Positions 17,132-24,680 of a stretch of DNA of 64,000 nt are shown piece by piece (the stretch's first letter is position 1; the number at the start of each line of letters is the position of its first letter). The position numbers and the translations under genes were made by a program. The stretch covers positions 1 through 64,000 of the forward strand of contig NZ_RHNR01000001.1 in NCBI RefSeq assembly GCF_003946025.1, read 5' to 3'. The DNA is from Lacticaseibacillus songhuajiangensis (GTDB lineage Bacteria > Bacillota > Bacilli > Lactobacillales > Lactobacillaceae). The notes under the pieces were generated by a model. The model saw nothing but the letters and a program-made list of their open reading frames with translations, was not told the origin of the DNA and ran no database searches.

Positions 17132-18034
17132 TTAGGCTTTGACCAAGACCAAGCGCCCATCATGTGGCTGGCCGAGCAGGTCATGGCCTTGGGTCACGCC
17201 GGCTAAACTAAAGGGTAATGCGTCGGCTAATTGAAGTTTTAATTGTCCCACAGCCACGGCTGGCGCCAGGGCAGCTAAGGCGATGGCGTCACTAGGTTCG
17301 GATACGGGATGGACATGCACGATGTCGATGGCTTTATCGGTTGCGCGACTATCCACATGCGCGACCGTCACTAACTGGCCGCCTATGCGGGTCATCGCCA
17401 CGTCTTCGGCAAACCCGACGCCATCCATCGCGACATTGATTACAATATCGCCAGCGTTGGCTAACACCGAAACCAAATCGGTATTGTCATAAGGCACCGC
17501 GCGCAAGGCGCCACCTTTGATCACCGCTTCTTGATGGCGCGCCGACGCAATGCCGATCACATCAGCTCCCATCGCCGTGGCTAATTGCACGACTAAGGCG
17601 CCGACGCCACCATTAGCGCCTTTGACGATGACGGTTTGCTCAGGTTCAATCGTGGCAAAACGATGCACGATGCGCCAAGCGGTGATGCCAGGTGTGATCA
17701 ACGCCGCGGCTTGGGCCATAGTTAAACTTTGCGGCATTAAAACGGCCGTATCGGGCGTCGCTAACACCAATTCGGCATACGCATGATCGGTATGGGCCAA
17801 AACGCGCTGGCCCACTTTAAAATCGGTGGTCCCAGCATCGACGACGGTGCCGGCAACATCATGGCCGATAATCGTGAAGCGACCATCTGGGGCGTTGAAG
17901 CGTTCGGCGCGGTCGCGATTGTTTAAGCCGATCGCCGCCGGTTGAATCACCAGTTGACCGTGGCGCGGGATCGGGTCAGGAACAGTCATTTGCATAAATT
18001 GGCCATTGGGATGATTGAGTCCAAATGCTTGCAT
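17132..18034 (-). CDS. MDR-superfamily quinone oxidoreductase-like protein
   Basis: A 300-residue NADPH-dependent oxidoreductase of the medium-chain dehydrogenase/reductase superfamily. GHDVAGTVVDAG near residue 60 and the nucleotide-binding GANGGVGALVVQLA near residue 145 are typical. The structural and catalytic zinc cysteines of alcohol dehydrogenases are absent, pointing to the quinone oxidoreductase (QOR) group. The ATG at 18034 is used because AGGAGG lies immediately upstream; an in-frame GTG at 18052 would overlap that site. The substrate cannot be inferred. Confidence 0.85.
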   Translation of the reverse strand: MQAFGLNHPNGQFMQMTVPDPIPRHGQLVIQPAAIGLNNRDRAERFNAPDGRFTIIGHDVAGTVVDAGTTDFKVGQRVLAHTDHAYAELVLATPDTAVLMPQSLTMAQAAALITPGITAWRIVHRFATIEPEQTVIVKGANGGVGALVVQLATAMGADVIGIASARHQEAVIKGGALRAVPYDNTDLVSVLANAGDIVINVAMDGVGFAEDVAMTRIGGQLVTVAHVDSRATDKAIDIVHVHPVSEPSDAIALAALAPAVAVGQLKLQLADALPFSLAGVTQGHDLLGQPHDGRLVLVKA

Positions 18035-18117
18035 AAACAAAGCCTCCTTCACAAACTAACGATGACAACACCATTATTTTGCAATGGATCGCCGCATTTG
18101 GCAATTTTGAAGCATTT

Positions 18118-19410
18118 TTATTTTGGTGAACGCGGATCAAAGCCGCGCATCTGGCCTAAGAATTCGTCAGGATAGCGCAACACATCGGAATCGCGATTGT
18201 CAGATTCGGCGACTTCACCATGTTCGGCCAAGTCTAATCCAAGCGCTTCATCGCGTTGGGTGACGCGCATCGGGATGAAATGTTTCAAGACGAGGGTAAT
18301 GACGATGGCCATCACCGCGACGAGTAAAATGGTGACCAAGGTCCCAGCCAGTTGAATGCCGAATAAATGCCAGCCGCCGCCATAAGCTAGACCATTTTCC
18401 GCAATGGTGGGATTCGCGGCTTTGGTTGCAAAGACACCAGTGAGGATCGACCCGACGATGCCGGACACCCCGTGACAGCCGAACGCATCCAGCGCATCGT
18501 CGATGTTTAACCGCGGCTTGAGGTATTCAATGAAAAAGTAACTGGTCGCGGTCGAACAAATGCCAATCATAAAGCTGCCAAACAAGGTGACATACCCGCA
18601 AGCTGGCGTGACCCCGACTAAGCCGCATAACGCGCCGGTACAAACCCCGATCAACGTCGGCTTGCCATGTTTGTAAACATCTAAACACATCCACATTACC
18701 AAAGCACTGGCAGCGGCTAAACTGGTATTGAGTGCGGCATTCACGGCAGTGGTGTTGGCCGCCAAAGCCGACCCGGCGTTAAAGCCATACCAGCCGATCC
18801 ACAAAATCGCGGTGCCTAACAACACCCAAGGCCGATTGTTAGGCGCGGTTTGCTTCGAGCGGCGGGCGCCAAGAAAATAAGACAGTACCAAAGCCGTGAT
18901 CCCAGCATTGATGTGAATTACTGTGCCGCCAGCAAAATCTAGCACCCCCCAGTTCGCCATCAAGCCGTGCGGGCTCCAAATCAAGTGGACCAGTGGATAA
19001 TAAATCAAGATACTCCACAACACGATAAACCAGGTCAGAAATGAAAAGCGCATCCGCCCGACCACCGCGCCGATAAATAAAGCTGGCGTGATGATGGCAA
19101 ACATCATTTGAAATAAGGCGAAGGTGCCGACGGTGAGGTGATCGGGGCGCAAACTGTTTAAATTGACGCCATTCATAAATAAGCCTTGGACCTTACCGAT
19201 GATGCCACCGATATCAGGCCCAAAGGCGAGTTCATAGCCGATGAGCGCCCACAGTAAAATGGCGATGCCGGTGATGTAAAACACGGAAAGCATCGTATTG
19301 ACGACATTGCGTTTGGACACGAGGCCGCCATAGAAAAAAGCCAGGCCTGGCGTCATGAACCAAACTAAGACACTAGCAAGAATGACAAATGCGGTATTGG
19401 CAATACTCAA
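18118..19410 (-). CDS. amt: Ammonium transporter (Amt family)
   Basis: A 430-residue membrane protein with the Amt/MEP/Rh fold of about eleven helices. The conserved N-terminal FMTPGLAFFYGGLVSKRNV and the internal AFGCHGVSGIVGSILTGVF, which carries one of the pore histidines, are both visible. It conducts ammonium or ammonia across the membrane for nitrogen assimilation. The start is TTG with AGGAGG upstream. No GlnK (PII) gene is adjacent, unlike many amtB loci. This is the main recognisable cargo of the cassette splitting abiEii. Confidence 0.93.
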   Translation of the reverse strand: MSIANTAFVILASVLVWFMTPGLAFFYGGLVSKRNVVNTMLSVFYITGIAILLWALIGYELAFGPDIGGIIGKVQGLFMNGVNLNSLRPDHLTVGTFALFQMMFAIITPALFIGAVVGRMRFSFLTWFIVLWSILIYYPLVHLIWSPHGLMANWGVLDFAGGTVIHINAGITALVLSYFLGARRSKQTAPNNRPWVLLGTAILWIGWYGFNAGSALAANTTAVNAALNTSLAAASALVMWMCLDVYKHGKPTLIGVCTGALCGLVGVTPACGYVTLFGSFMIGICSTATSYFFIEYLKPRLNIDDALDAFGCHGVSGIVGSILTGVFATKAANPTIAENGLAYGGGWHLFGIQLAGTLVTILLVAVMAIVITLVLKHFIPMRVTQRDEALGLDLAEHGEVAESDNRDSDVLRYPDEFLGQMRGFDPRSPK

Positions 19411-19595
19411 ATTGGTTACCTCCTGAATAATGCGGGTTAACAGTTTTTGTTATTGTAAACCCACTTTTTGGTCTAGGCGATTTTGAAACCGATTGCGGGC
19501 GTTAACCACCTGACTGACAGCACAAGAAAACGCCGACCCAGCGGCGTTTAAAAATTTAAATTCAATGTGAGCAATCCTGACAGAATCGATTGACG

Positions 19596-20102
19596 CTATT
19601 TCAAACGGGCCCGTTCTTTGGTCAAGCGCCGATAAGCGCCATTGACCAAATTCACGTAAACTAAGAAGAACACGCCGATCGCCAAGAAAAGCATAAAGCA
19701 AGCCGCACCGATATCATCATTAAACATCATCGCTGGCGCAATCGACGCGATACACATGCCGATGCCAAACACCATGCCGATGGTGCGCGCGTGTTGATAA
19801 GCGTGTAACTCTTGTTGGGCCAGTTGACGGGTGGCTTTGGCAATCAATACCCGGCGATGTTTGTGGCCAGAATGACCTAAGCGTGGGGCGATGATCAGCA
19901 TCACGCCAATTGCGGTCCCTAATAAGTAAAGCCCGGCGCCTAAGTCGTCATTGCCATGGTCAGATAAATAAATCGGCAAAGCCAGTGCCGCAATCAACGC
20001 GGCAATGCCCAATGCGGTGAGGCGGGCGCGATATTCATTCTGATGCCAAAAGCTGATGGCCGTTTGGCTGTCGATGCCTTTGGTAGTGGTTTGTTTCGTC
20101 AT
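19596..20102 (-). CDS. Membrane protein of unknown function
   Basis: A 168-residue protein with about four hydrophobic helices in two pairs (about residues 29-48, 55-73, 108-128 and 131-151), separated by a basic helical segment rich in H, K and R. The ATG at 20102 has GGAGGAG upstream. It lies upstream of the ammonium transporter in the same direction and may share its transcript. No family recognised. The 180 bp to the cassette end hold no gene that I can see. Confidence 0.65.
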   Translation of the reverse strand: MTKQTTTKGIDSQTAISFWHQNEYRARLTALGIAALIAALALPIYLSDHGNDDLGAGLYLLGTAIGVMLIIAPRLGHSGHKHRRVLIAKATRQLAQQELHAYQHARTIGMVFGIGMCIASIAPAMMFNDDIGAACFMLFLAIGVFFLVYVNLVNGAYRRLTKERARLK

Positions 20103-20285
20103 AGAAACTCCTCCAAATGAAGATTCAACTTTATCATACCCAGTTCGATGCTGGTGTGCGTCGGCCTTCAGACGAAATTTCGCGACGCCAATATCGATGT
20201 GATATTTAACTGGAAATATGAGGTCGTAACATAGATGTTGTGAATCCAGAAGTTAGTCAAACTAATGCAGAAAATATATGGGGGT

Positions 20286-20291
20286 ATTAAA
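20286..20291. repeat. 6-bp direct repeat ATTAAA, right side of the cassette
   Basis: Matches 16779-16784. It forms part of a 12-base string GGGGGTATTAAA (20280-20291) that also occurs in oriT at 21843-21854. Confidence 0.7.
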
Positions 20292-20771
20292 AATAGTATG
20301 ATGATGCCAAGATATTTCGCGCGGCGTGATTGTATCGCCCGTAGAGACATCAATCTTGGTATCAACCTCACTTGCATAGATTTTCGCCCGCAGATGAATG
20401 CGAAATCCCGCATAGTCAGCGGCCACGCGAATGTCAGCGATTTTGGTAATCTGAATAGTGATTTCACCATCTGGTTCGTTCATGTCAGCAATTTCAGTGA
20501 AGACCTTGAGCACCTCGTCTTGATTAACTGGAAGCCCTTTGATTGACGTATCTATATCCCGCGTCGAACGCGTATCAACGCCGAGCATCGATGCAATCAA
20601 GAAGCCGCCTTTCAAAATTAAGTTGTCACGATATTGTGATTGAGAGATTCGATCTACAATTTCATCTAATACAACCTCTTGCATCAGCAGTTGAGGATCG
20701 AGATGTTTCTCCTTTGCTAAATTGCGTATTTTCGCCTTGAATTGTTGTCCGTTGGTAAAACCGAGTTTCAT
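20286..20771 (-). pseudogene. abiEii: abiEii, N-terminal part (nucleotidyltransferase toxin, disrupted)
   Basis: This carries the AbiEii nucleotidyltransferase core: GGFLIASMLG followed by the DID of TRDIDTSIKG, the family's G-x(n)-DxD metal-binding site. The reading frame runs through the insertion point into the cassette and stops at 20262, giving a truncated product that lacks the C-terminal half. AbiEii adds nucleotides to RNA and, with the antitoxin AbiEi, makes an abortive-infection type IV toxin-antitoxin. It starts four bases inside abiEi (ATGA). The toxin is probably inactive while the cassette is present. Confidence 0.87.
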
Positions 20772-21358
20772 AGTAATACCTCCATATACGCTCTAATCTT
20801 GTCTTTCACCTTGAAAATATCTGCATACTCACTCAAGCGATGCAAGTCTTTCTGCTTCATCTGTGAGAAGACCACCATTGCTTGTTTGATCGTTTCTGCA
20901 TCCGAAGCATCACGGGTTCGTAAAATATCACACAGCGTCCGTTCCACATTGTAAACACGAACTAAATGCTGTCCAGGACTTCTTACTTCTTCTACACCAA
21001 GTTCCTGCCACTCTAGTTTCTGCCGATACACCTTGACTGGGTACCGGTCGATTGTGGTTGGATGATAATTCTGTGGAAAATTCATCTCATACGTTCCCGG
21101 CGTTCGATCAATAATGCCATGTAAGAACAACGCTGTGTCTTTGAAATAAACACCTTTGCTGAATCGGTACTGCAATATATACATGTCGTCCTCAAATATC
21201 GCTGGATTAATATACACGCCACGATCCACTCGTTCTAACTTTCCTGCGCGCGTCAAGTCAACCAACAGGTGTGGATCAAGACCTGCCCGTTCAATCTGTT
21301 GTCGCGTGACCTGCCCGTTGTTCATTCGTAGCAATTTGTTTAAAGTGTCACCTTGCAC
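20768..21358 (-). CDS. abiEi: AbiEi-family antitoxin
   Basis: A 196-residue protein with an N-terminal winged helix-turn-helix (residues about 1-50, including GQVTRQQIERAG and a 'R...GVY' wing) and the AbiEi C-terminal domain (DTALFLHGI, then a basic strand region and YNVERTLCD). AbiEi proteins bind inverted repeats in their own promoter and repress the operon. The GTG at 21358 is preferred since GGAGGTGAT lies directly before it. CACAATATTG and related symmetric sequences upstream (21381-21402) may be the operator. It appears intact although its toxin gene is split. Confidence 0.87.
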   Translation of the reverse strand: MQGDTLNKLLRMNNGQVTRQQIERAGLDPHLLVDLTRAGKLERVDRGVYINPAIFEDDMYILQYRFSKGVYFKDTALFLHGIIDRTPGTYEMNFPQNYHPTTIDRYPVKVYRQKLEWQELGVEEVRSPGQHLVRVYNVERTLCDILRTRDASDAETIKQAMVVFSQMKQKDLHRLSEYADIFKVKDKIRAYMEVLL

Positions 21359-21439
21359 TTTATCACCTCCACGTTTAAACACAATATTGCCACAATGCTA
21401 TGTTTGAATGTGGAACTTTGATCTAAGGAGAGAGGTACA

Positions 21440-21655
21440 GAACTTGATTATTCCAAGAATGACTACTCGAACTAGATCAAGAGTACCACCACTGGCGACG
21501 CCGAAGACGCCTTTGCGACTGCATCGAACTGTAATAAGATGGCGATCACTGGCTGGAACTGACCGCTGATCGCACCATATTAGGAAAACCCGTGTACCTC
21601 TGGTTCAAAGCTGATATTTCCGGCGACGGCATGATTCTCACCTACCATGACTAGG
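21440..21655 (+). pseudogene. Degenerate copy of the small acidic paralogue family
   Basis: The end of this stretch reads ...VYLWFKADISGDGMILTYHD and stops at 21655, matching the C terminus of member E (FWFNVTTGDEGELIMTY). Upstream text is related to member E (ctgaccgctgatcgc occurs in both) but contains stops and frame changes. It is a decayed family member separated from member E by the AbiE locus. Confidence 0.6.
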
Positions 21656-21717
21656 CGCACCATTACTAATCGTCTACATGCCGACATCAAGACAAAGCCT
21701 TTTAAAGGAGCAAGACG

Positions 21718-21897
21718 ATGACTACCCAATCTATTCAGCAAGGCTGCACCCTGCCGCCACGCGCGGCGTGCAACGCGAAAGCCGCAAGCGTGAGTGGCAG
21801 CGGTCGGCGCCAGCCGACCGCTTACCCCCAGTACTCTAACAGGGGGGTATTAAATACAACGTCTGTGCCTAAACACGGGGTAGAAAGGTTGCTATGA
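21718..21897 (+). CDS. Small 59-residue ORF overlapping oriT
   Basis: An ATG at 21718 has a strong AAAGGAG seven bases upstream and opens a 59-codon frame that runs through oriT to a TGA at 21897. The peptide is basic and proline/serine-rich and shows no known domain. The good ribosome site argues for translation. The low-complexity composition and overlap with oriT argue that the peptide itself may not matter; translation here could instead influence oriT or the downstream terminator. Confidence 0.4.
   Translation: MTTQSIQQGCTLPPRAACNAKAASVSGSGRRQPTAYPQYSNRGVLNTTSVPKHGVERLL
21824..21848 (+). other. oriT: Origin of transfer (oriT), Tn916/ICEBs1 type
   Basis: ACCCCC at 21824-21829 and GGGGGGT at 21842-21848 form an inverted repeat around AGTACTCTAACA. 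Tn916 and ICEBs1 oriT sequences have the same C-run, CTAACA and G-run arrangement immediately upstream of the MobT/NicK relaxase gene. The gene order here (FtsK, oriT, MobT) is also the same. The nick is expected at or just inside this repeat. Confidence 0.85.
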
Positions 21898-21919
21898 CGG
21901 CGTTCATACGAAAATTAGC

Positions 21920-21957
21920 AAATTGTGGATGGCACCTCCAATCCACAATTTTTATTT
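21920..21957 (+). terminator. Intrinsic terminator between oriT and mobT
   Basis: AAATTGTGGAT and ATCCACAATTT make an 11-bp stem with a 10-base loop, followed by TTTATTT. It reads toward the relaxase gene and ends about 30 bp before it, so it may attenuate relaxase expression from the upstream transfer transcript. Confidence 0.75.
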
Positions 21958-21984
21958 ATCAAGAAAGGAGTGACCCATTCGTAC

Positions 21985-23175
21985 ATGGAAGAATGGACAG
22001 ATACGGTCAGGTCACGCCGAAAAAGACTGGGACTGACCCAAGTACAGGTTGCTCGCCGGTTAGGCGTGACCTCGCATCATTTCAGCCAAATTGAAAGTGG
22101 CAGGACTAACCCTAGTGCGTCGCTACAAATGGAAATCGACCGGCTGCTCAAGAACTGGAACGATGAACCGGAATTGACGTTGATGTTTGACTACATGCGC
22201 GTACGATTCCCGACAACTGACGCCAAGGCCGTGATCACCAAGATTCTCGGTCTGACCCCAGAACACCTGATATTTGAGGATCATGGCTTCTACGGCTATT
22301 CGGCCATGTATATCTTCTCAAACATTCAGGTCATGGTTGCGCCGATCGGTTCAAATCTCGGCACGTTGGTTGAGATGAAAGGCCAAGGCTGTCGCGAGTT
22401 TGAAGGTATTCTGCTTAGCCACGGTGAGAACTGGTACGACTACTTCCTACGGGTCGATGAAGCTGGCGGCATCTTCAAGCGGGTCGATATTGCGATTAAC
22501 GACATGGTTGGTCTGCTGAATATCCCTGAACTGGTCGACAAGTGTCTGAACAACGAGTGCATCTCCGTCATGCGATCGTTCCAAGGGCTGCAATCAGGTA
22601 AGCTCGTGGATCTCGACGAGGCTGGCCGGGGCAATACGCTTTATGTCGGCACGATGAAAAGCGACGTGTACTTCTGCATCTACGAAAAGGCTGCCGAACA
22701 AGCTGCTAAGCGTGGTATCTCGATTGCTGACACGCCGATTATCAACCGGTTTGAAATTCGCTTAAAAAACGAGCGGGCCATCAAAGCGATTGAGAATATG
22801 CTGATTACCCGCGACGCTGAAAAGGTCGCGTTCGGTATCATCACCCGCTACATGCGCTTCGTGGATGAAGTCCCGGACAAAAGCCGCTTGAAGTGGCCGC
22901 TCAACGAACGGTGGGCATATTTCATCGGCAAAGGCCGTCAGCCAATTCGCCTGACTACTGACCCAAAGCCCTTTGACCTGAATAAGACCAAAGCGTGGCT
23001 CCAAAAACAAGTCATGCCCACGCTCAAGGTCATCAAGGAAATTGACAACTACTTCGGCACCACTGACTTGCAGCTCATGATCAAAGACGCCGAACTAACC
23101 GACAAACACCTCAAGCTGATTGAGCAACAGACTGTCGGTAGCGAGGAACTAGGAGGTGACATGTTTGGTCAATGA
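21985..23175 (+). CDS. mobT: MobT relaxase (Tn916 Orf20), Rep_trans family with N-terminal HTH
   Basis: A 396-residue replication-initiator-type relaxase that nicks oriT and starts rolling-circle transfer. Residues about 8-45 form a Cro/C1-type helix-turn-helix (GLTQVQVARRLGVTSHHFSQ), used by MobT proteins for oriT binding. The Rep_trans catalytic region follows, with FKRVDIAIND supplying an acidic metal-binding pair and the nucleophilic tyrosine expected in the 'D.YFCIYEK' region (about residues 230-240). The ATG at 21985 is chosen; the AAAGGAG is 14 bases away, so an upstream non-ATG start is possible. It lies directly downstream of oriT, as in Tn916. Confidence 0.92.
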   Translation: MEEWTDTVRSRRKRLGLTQVQVARRLGVTSHHFSQIESGRTNPSASLQMEIDRLLKNWNDEPELTLMFDYMRVRFPTTDAKAVITKILGLTPEHLIFEDHGFYGYSAMYIFSNIQVMVAPIGSNLGTLVEMKGQGCREFEGILLSHGENWYDYFLRVDEAGGIFKRVDIAINDMVGLLNIPELVDKCLNNECISVMRSFQGLQSGKLVDLDEAGRGNTLYVGTMKSDVYFCIYEKAAEQAAKRGISIADTPIINRFEIRLKNERAIKAIENMLITRDAEKVAFGIITRYMRFVDEVPDKSRLKWPLNERWAYFIGKGRQPIRLTTDPKPFDLNKTKAWLQKQVMPTLKVIKEIDNYFGTTDLQLMIKDAELTDKHLKLIEQQTVGSEELGGDMFGQ

Positions 23176-23491
23176 CGTCCTTGCTTCCCACCCGCTGCGA
23201 GGCAAGGTATTCAAAGATTGCGTGCTGAACGTCTACGTCTACAAGGCCGCGCTAGTCGGTGTGGTCGAACACAAGAGGTACCGGCGCATTTGCGACATGA
23301 ACAGCTTTGGCTTCACGGCACAAGACTACATCGCTTGGCGTCACCAGCAACAAGAACACCCGGCGGCATTGATTGGCCGCGATGGTCGCGCCTTGAACTA
23401 CGGCGAGCTGCGCAGAATGCTTTATCAAACCGCCGAAGAATCAGGCTGGCCGGTCTTCGCTGCACCAGTGGAAGACCTGTTTTTCGATTAA
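23165..23491 (+). CDS. Conserved conjugative-element protein of unknown function (Tn916 Orf19 position)
   Basis: A 108-residue protein overlapping the end of mobT by 11 bp. AGGAGG eight bases before a TTG at 23165 decides the start. The residues are mixed alpha/beta with no recognised motif; the centre (SFGFTAQDYIAWRHQQ) looks helical. Its position directly after the relaxase corresponds to Orf19 of Tn916, but I have not recognised sequence similarity to it. Confidence 0.65.
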   Translation: MVNDVLASHPLRGKVFKDCVLNVYVYKAALVGVVEHKRYRRICDMNSFGFTAQDYIAWRHQQQEHPAALIGRDGRALNYGELRRMLYQTAEESGWPVFAAPVEDLFFD

Positions 23492-23498
23492 CAAACTT

Positions 23499-23568
23499 GG
23501 TCGCGATTGACCGCGCCAAAACAATCGCAATTCAAAAAGGAGTGATGGTCACAAATTCAACTAAAGGA
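23499..23568 (+). repeat. Leader repeat copy 1 upstream of the methyltransferase
   Basis: About 70 bases imperfectly repeated at 24375-24447. Shared blocks are GGTCGC, TGACCGCGCC, AAACA, GCAATT, an AAAGGAG site, TGGTCACAAA and a second AAAGGA. Each copy lies directly before a gene and contains two ribosome sites. In this copy a 14-codon frame (ATG 23545, stop 23587-23589) overlaps the methyltransferase start. Confidence 0.6.
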
Positions 23569-23621
23569 GTATCAACGCAATCGAACTAGACGTCATCTAC
23601 AATCGCGATTGTCTGGAAGGT

Positions 23622-24356
23622 ATGGCGGACTTACCGACAGCCTCCATCGACATGATCCTATGCGACTTGCCGTATGGCACCACAGCCAACGCTTGGGACA
23701 AGGTGATCCCGTTTGAATACCTATGGGGTCAATACGAACGGCTCATCAAACCTCAAGGCGCGATCGTGCTTACCGCAACCGAACGCTTCTCTGCGGACTT
23801 AGTGCAATCAAACCCAGCCTTGTATCGCTACAAGTGGGTTTGGATCAAGAATACAGTCACCAACTTCGTCAATGCCAAGAACCGCCCGTTATCCCGTTTC
23901 GAGGAGATTCTCGTCTTCTCAAAATCGGGTACGGCCAACTTTGGTAACTCCCCTGATACCAAAGGCATGAATTACTTCCCCCAAGGACTGCTCCCCTATA
24001 ACAAAGCCGTCAACTCGCGTAAGTATGAAAATTCCAATCAGTTGCACCCGTGGAACGCACCTGACAGTTACACGCAAGAGTGGACGAACTATCCGTCTGA
24101 CGTACTCAACTACAAGGCTGATCGCACCGGCTGGCACCCGACGCAAAAGCCTGTCGATCTTTTTGCCTACCTCATCAAGACTTACACCCAACCCGGCGAG
24201 ATTGTGCTGGATAACTGCATGGGGTCTGGCACCACCGCGATTGCCGCAATGGACACTGACCGTCATTTCATCGGTTATGAAATTAGTGAAGAATACTCGC
24301 GGCGTGCCCTTGATCGCATCAGGCACCACCACGCAACTCAAACCGAGCTTTTCTGA
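23622..24356 (+). CDS. DNA methyltransferase (beta-class, DLPYGTT type)
   Basis: A 244-residue protein from the first canonical ATG. The catalytic motif DLPY is at residues 14-17 and the SAM-binding motif LDNCMGSGTTAIAA near the C terminus, the order of beta-class N6A/N4C methyltransferases. The family normally begins with '(N/D)..Y..DCLEGM..L...SID': that sequence is encoded just upstream, from 23580 (ELDVIYNRDCLEGM), but it starts with ATC and an in-frame stop precedes it at 23562-23564. Either translation starts at ATC, correctly spaced from AAAGGAG, or the N terminus is lost. As a lone methylase in a conjugative element it may protect DNA on entry. Confidence 0.82.
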   Translation: MADLPTASIDMILCDLPYGTTANAWDKVIPFEYLWGQYERLIKPQGAIVLTATERFSADLVQSNPALYRYKWVWIKNTVTNFVNAKNRPLSRFEEILVFSKSGTANFGNSPDTKGMNYFPQGLLPYNKAVNSRKYENSNQLHPWNAPDSYTQEWTNYPSDVLNYKADRTGWHPTQKPVDLFAYLIKTYTQPGEIVLDNCMGSGTTAIAAMDTDRHFIGYEISEEYSRRALDRIRHHHATQTELF

Positions 24357-24374
24357 TTCGTTCTCCCGTGATCC

Positions 24375-24447
24375 GGTCGCTGCTGACCGCGCCCAAACAG
24401 CGGCAATTTTGAAAGGAGCCCTGGTCACAAAACTAAAAATCAAAGGA
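24375..24447 (+). repeat. Leader repeat copy 2 upstream of the small membrane protein
   Basis: Imperfect copy of 23499-23568 with the same order of blocks, ending in AAAGGA that serves the gene at 24456. The two copies bracket the methyltransferase gene. Confidence 0.6.
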
Positions 24448-24455
24448 TGATTATT

Positions 24456-24677
24456 ATGAATTTCGGACAAAACTTGTTTAACTGGTTCACCTCCAACGCC
24501 CAGAGCTTGGTGCTGATGGCGATTGCCATTATCGGGGTCTACCTCGGCTTCAAGCGCGAGTTTTCCAAGCTGATCGGCTTCTTAGTCATTGCGATCATTG
24601 CCGTCGGGTTGGTGTTCAACACCGCCGGGGTCAAAGACGTACTGCTGAACTTGTTCAACCGCGTCATGGGGGCTTAG
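24456..24677 (+). CDS. Small membrane protein of the transfer apparatus (TcpD-like)
   Basis: A 73-residue protein with two hydrophobic helices (about residues 16-33 and 38-57) separated by a short basic loop (FKREFSK). Small two-helix proteins of this kind precede tcpE in Tn916-like and pCW3-like transfer regions. The ATG at 24456 is favoured over 24447, as AAAGGA is eight bases upstream. It ends three bases before ardA. The role in the channel is assumed from position. Confidence 0.65.
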   Translation: MNFGQNLFNWFTSNAQSLVLMAIAIIGVYLGFKREFSKLIGFLVIAIIAVGLVFNTAGVKDVLLNLFNRVMGA

Positions 24678-24680
24678 CCT

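Larger units (their letters stand above)
16785..20285. mobile_element. 3.5-kb cassette with ammonium transporter inserted in abiEii, no transposase
   Basis: The segment is bounded by ATTAAA on both sides and carries four minus-strand genes: a small membrane protein, an MDR-family oxidoreductase, an ammonium transporter and a membrane protein. None is a transposase, integrase or resolvase. The ends (left CTGGGGTACTTAAA, right ATATATGGGGGT) are not inverted repeats; they contain a similar T-GGGG(G)TA motif in direct orientation. Its genes look like chromosomal housekeeping genes of a GC-rich lactobacillus, unlike the surrounding transfer genes. The means of insertion is unknown. Confidence 0.75.
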
